From positions 30,437,001 to 30,501,000 of the forward strand of contig NC_092568.1 of assembly GCF_037975245.1 (NCBI RefSeq): a stretch of 64,000 nt of DNA, written 5' to 3'. Positions 35,576 to 47,700 of this stretch are shown one piece after another; position 1 is the first letter of the stretch, and the number at the start of each line of letters is the position of its first letter. The translations under genes and the position numbers were made by a program. The notes beneath the pieces are model-generated. The model worked only from the letters and a program-made list of their open reading frames with translations, was not told the origin of the DNA and searched no databases. This DNA comes from Apostichopus japonicus. Its lineage: Eukaryota; Echinodermata; Holothuroidea; Aspidochirotida; Stichopodidae.

Positions 35576-37448
35576 AATATATGATATTAAATTTCAGATA
35601 TCTCGAATTAAATTTCAGATATCTGAAATAGAATTTAGATATATGAAATAAGAAACAATTTAAGATATCTAAAATTCCCGATTAAGTGTTAAAATGGCTT
35701 TCCATACGTACGGACAGTGGAGGAGGAGGCATGATCTAAAATACGTCACCAACTGGTTTTCGTAAGTTTCCTGCAGAAGACTTCCCTTTCCAACTCCTTA
35801 CGTAATCCCGTGAATTGTTCATTCTTATACACGAGCGTGAAATGAATTACCATACAACAAGAGGTCCTTTTCTGTAGCAGAAGCGTTCGGTGTGTCGAAG
35901 CAATTGTCATGGGTAACATAGCTCAACTCATAGTCTTGGCTAAGATCATATCAGAGGCTCTTGGTATCTATTATCTAGTGGAGACTTAATACTCGTCGGC
36001 TGAGAGAAGAAGGAGGGAAAGTCGATGTGGAACCTGACCATTTTTAAAGAGAATTGAACCGAATGAACAGGAAAACCAGTGATAGAATCACAACTGAGGA
36101 AACGTTACCATCAATGTTATGAATGATAAGCACAGATAAACGCCGCCAATGAGGAATCTAGCATCATCACCAATACGAACGTTTTAAGGTCTTCCAAATC
36201 TTCCAAACAGTAACGACAAGGTAAGTATGGAAATAAGTTGCAAACTTCGCATGTGATTGCATCATTGAGTTTAATTAACTAATTTCGGGAATAAAACTGA
36301 AAGACTATCAAATGTGAACTACAACGATGTTCCATTTCATGCAGTAAGGTTACCGAAATTTACAGGGGTGAGGGGGGGGGGGCTGAGGTGGTGGAGAGTG
36401 GATGGGCTTGTACCCAACTGAAGCGATGCCTCTTTAAGCGGAAACCATGCATGCAATAAATAATCCAGCTGTCACTCTCAAAACAATACGAATGCCAGGC
36501 AGCTAATGTTCCAAATTATCCGATACAATACTTTTATTAGATTTTGATATACTGTAATTAGTAGGCAATTTCATCGTCACTGCATTGTTTCCTCTATACC
36601 GCGGTTAAAGGTCATCAACTCATGTCCGACATTTTAGCATGCTTCTCCAATAAAGAGAAATGTCTTCAATTAAGGGTATACACATCCATGACGACTTTGA
36701 CTCTCCAATTTATAATCACAAACATTAGGGAAACTTCAATTAAAAAAAAATATCCAAGTGAAGAAAAATGCTATTATTTAAATGGCCACTGAAATCAGAG
36801 CATAGTTGAGCGTTACATTATATTCCTGTGTAGTATTCTGAGCGCAATAGTGGTGAAAATAAAAAAGAATAGAATGCAGAATGTGGAAGAACACAGAAAC
36901 ATCTGATGGACATCGGTCTTGATCATGGACAATGGAAGAAACTTTCTTAAGGGACATAAATACGGTCTACATGTCTGCCTGGACGAGATAGACCTGAAAT
37001 CAAAAAGTGTCAAATATGAAGATGCGTGTTTGGTTATGATTAAGATTCGCATATCAGTGAAGGACAAATTTAAAAACAAAATGGATGATTGAGAAGGGTA
37101 AAGTAGGGTGGGGTATAGTTGAATGCTTTATCAAACAGTAAATAACATCTCAAACCAAACAACGTCTCATAAATTCAGTGGAGGAATTCACGTTATTCTT
37201 CATTCCGGATAGGGTATAGGTTGGAGGTGAGGAGGGGTGGGTGTCAGAATGCGTCAACCAAGTGTAGAGTGGGGATAATTAATATGCATGAATAATTATG
37301 ATATAGATGTCACCTCGTACGGTGACGTAAAAAAACAATTATGCTCCTTGCTTGTACAGTAATTAGTGTTCATACCATGGCTTACGATTATTTATTTTAA
37401 TTTTATATCCTCGTTCCTCGGGAAGAAGGCACTTGCATCTCTGAAGCT

Positions 37449-40400
37449 ATGGCGACCTATTTAAAGCCATTTACGGTTCTAGCTACCATTGTGTTCAGCC
37501 AGATCATGGTCACCTTTTTGCTGACCTTTACGACTAATCATATGAGTCAAAGCTCGCGTGAAAGAAGCAACTTGAAGTGTTCTTGTTTTCAGTCCAAAGA
37601 CGGTGAGTAGACACTGTGCTCTCCCTCCACTGTCGTCATCTCCCCGTTCATTTATGTAAACAGAGGCGTCGAGGGACACTTAGGTCACAGTGCCCCTCCC
37701 CCGTTTTTTTCTGGCAGCTTTCATGTTTCAATTATGTTAAGAAGACAGAATACAACATTACTTTATATTGCCGGGGCCCTGTCATACTTTCCCGGGCCCT
37801 CCCCTTCACCCCACCCCTCCCTCCTTTGAGTTTGTATGTCAACTTTACATAAATTTTGTTCAAATCTAGTAGATCCTGCTATCCACGATGACAACAACAG
37901 AGTTCTGAGATTTGTACAAGAAGATGACCACACAATGAAACCACCAAGTGAGTCTGCTAAACATCAGAAACCTCTTCATTTGATATTATAATCAGGTCAG
38001 ACAGTAAATGATACACCAAGCTTAGTCTATTCAACGGTTGTATATAAAGCGTTGTTCCCTCTTATTGCCTTCAGTTTCCTCTCTCGTTGTAAATTCTATA
38101 ATCTGACGCTTCTAATATTCGAGATTTGTTAAAAGAAAGAAAACTTTTTTGTGCACCTATGCTTTTCTAAGTAACTTGATTGTTGTGAGTGTGTTTGAGG
38201 ATTAGGGTTGGGTGCATTCCATAAAATAGAATACCCTACGCCCACGTGAAAGGAATAAATTGAGAGGTGTTTGAGACACTCCATGTAGTGTTGAATATAA
38301 TGTTGGGACTTCCACGTCACTGTGACGTCATCTGTGATCGAAAAGTCCGTTCTTAGCAATAATGCATAACCATAGTGTGGACCGGAAAGTGATGTATGAA
38401 ACCGAAGTATCGTATTAAAATCCCTCGGTTGAATTTATACACCGGTTCTTTCATTCTTCACGTCAGATATTTTACCGACTGATGAAAAAAGACCGAGAGA
38501 TGTCGCTAAGGTTGCTCAAATAACCGATGAGAAAGAAGAAGAAACAGAGGAAGAAGAAGAAAGACAAGGAGAAGAAGATGGGAAGCGTACTAATTTCACC
38601 ATCATCAGTATCGTCAACTCCGAGTCATTCCAATCACTGAATGCTTGGTTACATACTCTACTAGTTCTAGACGTACAATGTACCATTAAATTGCTAGTAG
38701 ATGACAAACAAACCGAGTTAATCCTTACAGATTATTTCTTGGAGAACTTTGCTCAATCAGACTCGCCAACTATAAACGTACTTCTGACAAAAAATGTGAA
38801 GCAGGGGGCGGACTCTTCTCATGCAGCCCATGAATGGAGTGGTCGGTTTAAGGTTGTCATTTCTGAACTTCTTCTTGATCGAGATGTCCTATTCGTTAGT
38901 CTTAATTCCATTTGGCTGAAGGATCCGATGCCCCTTATTTGGAATGAGTACGAGAAATATCATCTTTGGGTCTTGGGCGACTCCAAAAGCAAATTGGATG
39001 CTCGATTTCTTTATTTCAAAGCAAGTTTACTCAATATACGATTGCTCAATGAATGGATGGATCAGGTGATCTCGGAGACTGGGAACACTAGGAGCATTTC
39101 CGATGCTATAAACATCTGTCTCAGTAAGACTGTATCAAGGTATGAAAGGAACTGGCCTTTGAAGGTGAAAATTTTAAGAATCGACATGTTTCCATCTATA
39201 ACCGAATCAATCGATGTCGAATGGATAAAACAAAAGAAAGATAACACTTACTTGCTTTTCGGGAAAAATTTAGGTAAGAATTTCAAGCTACATTTTCTGT
39301 TGAATTTATCACATTCTTGTGGTATATTCGTTAATCATTTAAGACAAAAGAAAGTTGCGACAGTAATCGACCAAAATCATGAAAATAACATATAAATCTT
39401 TTCCAAATGACGCAATAATAGATTATCTTGAATTTATCGATTCTAAATACTGAACGTTTCCCTGATTGATGATGGCGGTGCTTGGGGGTGTGGGGGCAGT
39501 CCCCTTGGGCGCACCACTGATCTATGTGGTTACAGTCCCTTAAACCTGTTCTTATAAAATGTTAGTTGTTATCACTTTAAATACAGGAAATTTTTGCTTT
39601 CCAAACATATCATGTTCATTTACGAGTTTATGTTTTATGTTTGTTGTTGTAATTGGCAAGTCTTTGAAGTTTTCGCCTTCCCTTAAATATTCTTGATAGG
39701 CCTATCTGCATATGTAAGCAACAGTTGCTGTAGTGTATGTTTATTGTTGATGGGCCACGGTAGTTTGCAAAGAATGGAATGGTTTTTACCGTAGGGCGTG
39801 TACTGCTAAATGGAACAGATACATTATGACTTGGATCTTCATTTGAGGTTATTTCACAATGTAATACAAATTGATTTCCTGGTTTATGCATGGAAATTCC
39901 CTCGATTCAACCACTGCAGAGACTATTTTTCTCGGTGAAATGCATTTATTGACGATGGTTGTGTATATTTTCTTGTCTAATTTCAGGACAGTTTATGCCA
40001 TCGTCATTGGAGGACCACCCCTTCCGTTTCAAAAATCGATCGTCAATTTTCGGTGATATCACTAATGAACAAACTAGAATCATGAAAAACAAAAATGTTA
40101 AAGCAAACAATATTAATCGAGAAAATGTGACAATATTATCAGTTACCAATACAGGTTTCGTAGATTTTGCCCAAAACTGGCTCTATAGTCTGCACCTTTT
40201 GAACAAAACTTTTAAAGTCAAACTCTTGACCGAGGACGAAGGCGCTTTTCGGATACTCAGTAAAGTAACTGATAGTTTTACAGACACGAAGATACGTCTG
40301 CATGTTAGACGTGATAAAAATGGCACAACTCGTGCTTTATCATATTCTTCGAAGGCTTACTCAGACCTTGTGACGTCAAGATCTAAATTGATCCTTCGTG

Positions 40401-40915
40401 AACTAATGGTTGGTCAAGATGTCCTTTTTGTCGATATCGATGCTGTCTGGTTGAAAGATCCTTTACCTTTAATTTGGAGTATGTTGAACGATTTTGATGT
40501 TTTTGTAGCGATTGGACGCGACCGACAGACCCCATGTCCATGTTTCCTGTACTTGAAAAGTTCACTAGTTACTCTCAAGATGGTAAGAGATTGGGTCAAA
40601 CGTTTAGAACGGCTGAATGCCTCGCCGGTACAGTCTAAACACGAACACGACATGGCAGCTTTAGGTGTTATCCTTGACAAATATAGCACCAAATGTAAAC
40701 TCAGATTGCACAAACTCAACCACAATCAATTTCCGACGGGTGATTTATATTTTAAAACTCCGATATTTTACGATAATCATAAGAAAGAGGTATATGTCGT
40801 CCATGGCAACGGTCTTGGGCAGCACTCCAGTAAATTGTTTTTCTTTAAATTGTTCAATTTATGGTATGCAGATAATTGGGAATATAGAAATAGTCCAATG
40901 TTGAGACTTCAATGA
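37449..40915 (+). CDS. Type II membrane glycosyltransferase with tandem nucleotide-diphospho-sugar transferase domains, first one degenerate
   Basis: Four exons join in phase (37449-37602, 37870-37947 with a 3-nt alternative acceptor at 37873, 38467-39273, 39987-40915) and encode about 655 residues. Residues ~7-30 contain a hydrophobic anchor (FTVLATIVFSQIMVTFLLTF) after a short N-terminus, as in Golgi type II enzymes. An acidic hinge (EKEEETEEEEE) leads to domain 1, which has FTIISIVN, then LFVSLNSIWLKDP. Domain 2 starts near VTILSVTN and has LFVDIDAVWLKDPLPLIW and CFLYLKSS, then a late YVVHGNG. The DxD-like metal/sugar-nucleotide motif (DID) is present in domain 2 but is SLN in domain 1. 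The layout matches the PF03407-type family (plant RGXT xylosyltransferases and many invertebrate homologues). Donor and acceptor sugars are unknown. Exon 3 remains open past its donor to 39395, so retention of intron 3 would yield only domain 1. Confidence 0.82.
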
Positions 40916-40931
40916 AAGAATTATTTTAACG

Positions 40932-40937
40932 AATAAA
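40932..40937 (+). terminator. Candidate polyadenylation signal of the glycosyltransferase gene
   Basis: AATAAA lies 17 bp after the stop codon. Further AATAAA-like hexamers follow at about 40974-41015, so the exact site is uncertain. Confidence 0.5.
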
Positions 40938-43104
40938 ATCGATCACGTTATGGATAATAATCAATCAATATATTAATAAATCAATTATTCATTTAGTTAT
41001 AATCAATCAATAAACTATTATTGTGTATTTAGTGAACCCAATCAGGCTGATAAAAAAAGGCAAGGAGACTGCGTGAACACTTCCAGACGAGACTCACTAA
41101 CTTTTAATTTTTAATTGTACCTGGAGAAGAGAAAGCGGTGTGGGGGAGGGAGGGGGAGAATGGTGCCTCAGGGGCCTTAATCCGGCCAGGGAGTTGCTAA
41201 TCTAACCATGATCCGACAGCGGTTGAACCAACAGAGCATGGAGCTGTTTTCGAGAGTTCATGCCAGCCAGAATCTCTTCGCACAAAAGGCAAACTGTATA
41301 ACAAGCTGGTGGAACGCTTTGAATGGATAATGTGTTGAAACATTGGGACCTCTGCATGTGTAAACGATTTCATTGCTTGGTCTATCCTGTCACAACATGT
41401 CTTTTAAGGAACTTGGACAGCTAAGTAAACATTACACATATGTATCAGGTTTGAAGGATAAATCAACCAGAAGACTTCAAGTAGCCAAAGTAAAGCTCTT
41501 GATTACATAACAGATGACATTACTGCACACCCATACAGTGGTCTAACTTCCTGGAGTAGATGAAGGTGTAGCCCGTCAAAATAGGTCACATTCAGTAAAC
41601 CATAACTCGGGTTTTGGGCAGGAACTTTCCCCAACCCAAATAGGTTACATTATCCGGTAGTTGTATCTTCAATAATTGATACAAAGCTCTGAGCTTTGTG
41701 CAAATCTTTGTGCGAGAGCAATGATCTTGTTGCATTGTTGGTACAGAGATGTGTACATTCGGCCCTTTGTACCACCAATACTTTTTAGGGATTATAAACT
41801 TCCCTCGACTGATTATAGGTAGGGGCCTAACCTAAAAGGAAGGGTCAGAGAAAATAAATGATTTTTTTTTATAAAGGAGGGCGTGGCAGTGGGGTCGTTT
41901 ACGACGACTCTAATATAGGGAGAAGGGACGGTCGGGGTCTTCCCCCAACATTTTTATATTAAATTTTAACGTCAAATGGTGCATTCTTAGGGATTAGTAA
42001 ATTATATATTAGGGCTAAAATTAGCTCTAGACGCAAGGTTATATTCTAACACATAATCTGGATTTTTTGTTTGTTTGGACAAAGCGGTATACACCCTAGT
42101 AGTGGTCTTAATCTACCCGGCTGAATATAAGATATCCCCCAACTGAACCACATTTCACTTGTCCCCCAACGTTGCGACCTCCCATGCGCTAGGTTAGTCG
42201 GTCCTGCACTCAAGGAGACGTTTCGTTTGGTACATGAAACACCGATTCACTATGGTTTACGGAGCCATGAAAGGTGGAACTGAAAGTAAGAATTAAAAGT
42301 AATGCTTTCAACCCTCCCCATAGACGGCTCAACCGGTTCGACATAACATCTTCCCTACCCACATAACTAAAATTGTTGGTTCCCCTCCCCCTCCCCCACC
42401 TTCACCCCAACAGTTCTTTGTTCTGATCAGGTTCAATGGACACGTTATTGGAGTAATTTCCTCGTTATATGCGGCATGTACGTTTGGACCTTAATTGAAG
42501 GCGTACGTAATGCTTTTAGCTTCCTGCTGGATATGTTCGTAAGTTGTTACTTACACTAGCATAGCTTTTGAGTTCAGTGAATATATGTATATATTTATGT
42601 AGACTATAAGTAAACATCCTATTCACATCACGCCCGGTGTTATCCAAATGACTGTTGGTGAAGTGTTTTGTTTTTTTCAAAACGACTAAATACAAACGGT
42701 GAACAGAAGTCACTTGCGCCATCCTCTAGAGGAGTAAAGTTGTTTGCTCTTCAACTTGTTACTTTTCAATGGCGAATCCGCCGAGAGGTCTGGATGAGTC
42801 TATGTATTGGGCTTTATTGTATATTGATAAACACACACACACATATATATTCTCTTTCTACGGGTGGCATGGTTGAGATTAGTTAAGCAGAATACCAACA
42901 CAACTCAATTCCTGGTTCTACGTAAAGGTAAACTCACCTAGTTATGAGACATTTTAGGAGAACATTTCCCAGAAATGATGAAACAGGGAGTACTTCTGAT
43001 CAGTGAACAGGTAGAAGCAGGTGATCAATCCATATACCTAGAAACAAAGGGCTCTGATAGGAGGGAATCAATTAAGCATAATATTATTTTATTAAATGTA
43101 ATTA

Positions 43105-43315
43105 AATTCTACTTAAGTGAAATTTTATTCCGGTTAAGTGGAATACATCTTACTTAAGTCGAATATATATTTCGAACAATCGAGACCTCAACCACCTTCG
43201 CGAAATAGAGCTCGAAATAGTCCTCGCACGTATGACAAGCCGTTGTAACATTTACCTTTCAATTCTACTTAAGTTTTATATTTTCCACTTAAGTCGATTT
43301 CAATTCAACTTAAGT
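43105..43315. repeat. Cluster of ACTTAAGT palindromes (copy 1)
   Basis: ACTTAAGT occurs five times, plus GGTTAAGTGG once, in about 210 bp, mostly in the context ATTCTACTTAAGTGGAAT or its inverse. A second cluster lies at 57148-57395. Units are irregularly spaced, so this is not a simple tandem array. Confidence 0.75.
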
Positions 43316-44211
43316 AACATAAATGCAACTGCATGCTGCTACACGTCCGCGAACGACATCCGTGAGTAGTATCTGCGAGCTAAAACGACTTTTTGCCTGA
43401 TACGCGCTTTAAGTATATTTAATCATCAGTTTGTTTGCTGATGAATCTTCCTAAGCAAAAAATAAGGTTGTAACCTTGGTCAGTTAATTTGGTTTCTTTA
43501 TCGGGGACACTGGGGTCGACTCCGCAAATGACATAGGAGTAGGCTTAGGGTTTATTTTTAGGTCTAGGTTAGGGGGTCATCCATCTCTCGTTCTGAGACC
43601 ATGGTGTTAATAGAGCAGTCTTAGCATAAGTATTACATGAATAAAAGTTCAATAGAATGTTTGTACGGTACGTACTTGGGTGTTGGCTGTAAGAACACTG
43701 ATTTTTTCGTAAGCAGTTTGGCAAAGAAAATGTTTTTCTAGATACTTCCGGGGGCGGGCACGGAAGGGGGGGGGTTGGGGGATCCGTTTACTCATTTATC
43801 TTCGGGAAAATTTCTTTGAGGTTTTGTTTGAACGGAATCGTCGCCTGTGTAGGTTGAGCATGGAAATGACCATTTTGTATGGCTTGGAGGGGGGGGGGAG
43901 AGGGAGGGGGAGTTTAACATTTAGCTCATGTCCCCTTGGGGGGGGGGTGACACAAGAAGGTGGCGTCCTCTCCCCTTTGAGAAAAGTGTGTTTCGCTACG
44001 CGGGCTGTGATACAGAATGACGTGGTGCTATCAGTTACGTCATTTTAACTATACAATACACTAGTGTGTACGACTTTGCGTTCGTGTATTGTAAAATGAA
44101 AGTTGCTTGGAAGAAGTTTGGAGAGGGGGGAGGGGAGCTCAAAATTTTGCTCATGTCCCTTCTGGGCTGCCTGGGTATAACGAGAGTTGCCTCCTGTCCC
44201 CTTTGAGAAAA

Positions 44212-44340
<129 letters not shown>

Positions 44341-44705
44341 TAGATAGATATATAGATAGGCTAAACACACAAACACACACGCACACGTTACCAAGTATAA
44401 ACACGCCGTCATCATGGCACACTGCCTTCGTCAAGGAATAAATGGTGATATCAGCGTGGTTTATAGTTTTGTTAACCTTACTGAAGTTGACCCTGATCGG
44501 TATCTCTGCATGCATATCACGAGAATGTTTACCAACCGTTTCGAGTGTCATACCATGGGAGTTCTCTTTACAGCTCCCCTGTTATACTGAAAACGTGTAA
44601 CTGACATTCAAGGCAGAACTGAACAGTATGAAAATGCGGAGCTAAGCTGTCGGTTTTGTGTATGCACCTGGCTTAGATGGAAAGTTGTAGCTGAATTCAC
44701 AACAC

Positions 44706-47700
44706 ATGCCAAGAAAGAAAGAGATCGCAACTAGAAAAATAGCTATGGTGAGTTCATATACCATTATATAATATAATAATCAGCAGTTATTTTTACGACG
44801 CTTAAGCGACCACAAATAGCTTATGGATTACAACCTGCACGTCGGATGGCTTGCAATTTAACATTTTAACTCAAATTTGGAATCTTTTCAATTTAGAAAA
44901 TCATTTCAGATGGGAAAACCGTAGATTGCTCTTGGATGAAAAAAAACCCACCTTACTATTACCCGGCCGGGTACCGAACCCGGAACCTCCCTTTTGCTAA
45001 GCCCCCGCTGGCCTTTGCTTAAAACTCCACCGCCTTTATCCACTCGGCCACAGCGAAGCATATATATATATTTGGTTCGACTAGCCTATAGTCTTTACAT
45101 CACCTGATGCAATTCAATGAAACGAGGCAAATTACCATTTCTGCGTGATTTCTTGAATGTAACGTTTTCTGATTCTCATCATATTCCCCTTTTTGCTGGG
45201 TCAGAAAGACAGAATAAGATCAACGTACTTCGCTATTCACCGTATCAAATTGACTAATTAGACATCCTGCCAGCCTTCCAAGTTCCAAGGTATATTCATA
45301 GATTCCACTGATGATTAGCCTTCTAGTTACCCCATAATGGTTCAAATACCGATAGTACGTCATGAATGTTTGCAACGTAGGCCTACAGTAATGAAAATGG
45401 CGACCATGTTGTGTAGTTCCCAATAGATTGTCACCAGTTAGCTATTTCCACCAAATGCATGTTTTTCTTATGTAAAATGAAGTATAGGCTATGTTTGATA
45501 GTCTAATAGCTGTATTTCAGCTCTCCGTTAAATTGTCGACCAACGCTGCCGCGATATAACTCTTGTGGCATTTTGTTTCTAATCCACACACATTTAGGGA
45601 TCCTCAGCAAAGATTGGTATACTGGAACGTCTAAAGGCAGGGCCTGTAATTGGTGACGGGGGTCTAGTTAATCAACTAGAGAGGAGAGGATATGTCGACG
45701 CTGGTGTTTGGACTACCGAGGCGGTTGTGCAAAATCCGGAAGGAGGTAAAGTGTTTGCCGTAATGATTTTATTATACTTTCGAACACATAAGATAATGAC
45801 TAATTATAGTAATATCAGAAATTAATGCGGCCCTTTGCTGTGCAAAACGATCTCCCTTCCTTGCGAGTAACAAGCCGGATAACCATTTCGTGTTAAGTAC
45901 ACGAAAAAAACGCTTTAAAAAAGCTTTTAAAAACCTTTACATGGACTTGCATTTTAAAAAGGAGTTTGAGGTTTTATCTGTGTCATCTTTCATATAGTCC
46001 ATATATGCCTTTTCAAGACTGATGGGGCTATATGAGATTTCTTGTCGGAGATAACATGTATAAAATAAGGTGGCAACACGATAAACGTTCAATCAGTGAA
46101 AGTGGTATCACATGCATATACTTGTTCCCCTTGATACCTGAGGTCCTGAACCGAAATATCTCAGACGAAATTATTTTATAGGGTCTTTAAAGGTAGTCAG
46201 TACAGGCCCAAAATTAAAGCACGCTTTAATTGCTATAGTTTTCAAAAAGTAATTTCCTGGAGGTCTTTACTCTCCAAATTGTTCTCAGACATTTTTAAGG
46301 AACACACAAGATGACTGAATGTCCCAGTGAGGAAAATTTCCTCCAATGTCAAGAGAATAAACGTACTAGAAACTCATAACCTCTTGGAAAGCCCTTTTGA
46401 AAACATTTTGCATTTGTAGCATATGAAAATTTTGAGCCAATATACTAAATAAGTCTTTAAGAAGTTCCAACCGTTTAGATGTTCTGACTTTGTGCCCCCC
46501 CCCCATTCTGAAATTTGCTTACTCCCTGCTATTTACTGCCTATACCATTATTTTACATCGGTAACTTCAAAGGACAGTTGTTTTGTTTTTCAGTGAAGCA
46601 ACTACAACGTGAATATTTACGAGCTGGAGCTGACGTCATGCAAACATGCACATTCTATTCATCCGATGACAGGCTTACCCTACTTGGCATCGAAAACATC
46701 GACGTAATATATATATATTCTGCATTGTTTTTCATTTAGTTAATATTTAATTTACTTCTTATGGTAATAAGGTCGTACGAAATTCCGTATCGGTCACTGG
46801 AAAGAAAAAACAGGGGCACGAAAATTAAACAACACGGTACCTTGACAAGATATCGTTATCTATTGTTAGGCTATTTCCATGCTGTATTTAAGTTCATTTC
46901 AAGACAGGTCATAGATAATATGTGTTTTGGCTCTTCGTTAGTTTTTGTATTTTTCTTTGATGCTTTCTTTAATAAAGATAAACCTCGCATCTTCCATGTA
47001 AAATCACTTCCTAGAGATATGCTAGAAAGTCGAATAATGGTCTTTCATAAACCTCCCCCCCCCCCCTATTTAAGTCTATACCCTCCTTACAATGTAAGCT
47101 CTGTTTTCCTCACAACGGTTCGTGTCAACGGCTTACACTATAGAGCCATGCCGTGTAAAACTCTAAGCACAACTAAAGGTTCATTTGTCTATAGGCGTGT
47201 TTGCGGAGGGGTGGGGTGCAGGTGGAGGGGGGGGGGGGGTGGTGCTAGGGCGGAGACGTGGTATGGTATTAATAATGAGTCCATGGTTCAGTTTTATACT
47301 GTGTTCTTTCTTAACAAGTATTGATAGAAAACTATTATAGCAACCGTATATTCATCTAAACATGCGGGGTGTATATATCCTTAGCGTCTTAGCTGGATTA
47401 ATGTGTTATAACTGTTTGTATTCTTCTGTTTGAAACAAGCATTTAAAAAACGATTCCTTTCCATTAGTTTGTCGTGCATTAATGTCTTACTTACCATAGT
47501 GTGCAACGTTAAACAAAGCTGCCTGTGAAATTGCCAGAGATGTGGCAAATGGAGGGAATGCTTTGGTAGCAGGAAGTATTTCTACCGTCCCTGCATTTAC
47601 CGATCGGAAAGGAAAAGAAGAAATTATGAATGAATTCCAAAAACAGATCGATGTCTTCAAAGATGAAAACTTGGATTTTCTTCTTGGAGAGGTAAACATG

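Larger units (their letters stand above)
33149..37448. other. ACTR10 3' flank and spacer before the glycosyltransferase gene
   Basis: No gene was recognised. The region contains the ACTR10 3' UTR and diverged duplicated blocks: around 33255-33400 and 33565-33700, sharing GGTGCTTCAATGG-like and TTCTTCAGGT-like sequence, and the pair at 34134-34345. It also holds the (TA)n tract at 35436-35575, followed by AT-rich units AATTTCAGATATCT, and then unremarkable AT-rich DNA with a poly-G run near 36370. Confidence 0.5.

Noticed and set aside
44940-45059. Possible functional tRNA gene on the minus strand
   Set aside because: The head is tRNA-like, but the stems are imperfect and it continues into a repeated body and tail, so it is a SINE.
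46761-47324. 187-aa open frame on the plus strand
   Set aside because: It lies entirely in BHMT intron 3, crosses poly-C and poly-G runs and has no recognisable domain.
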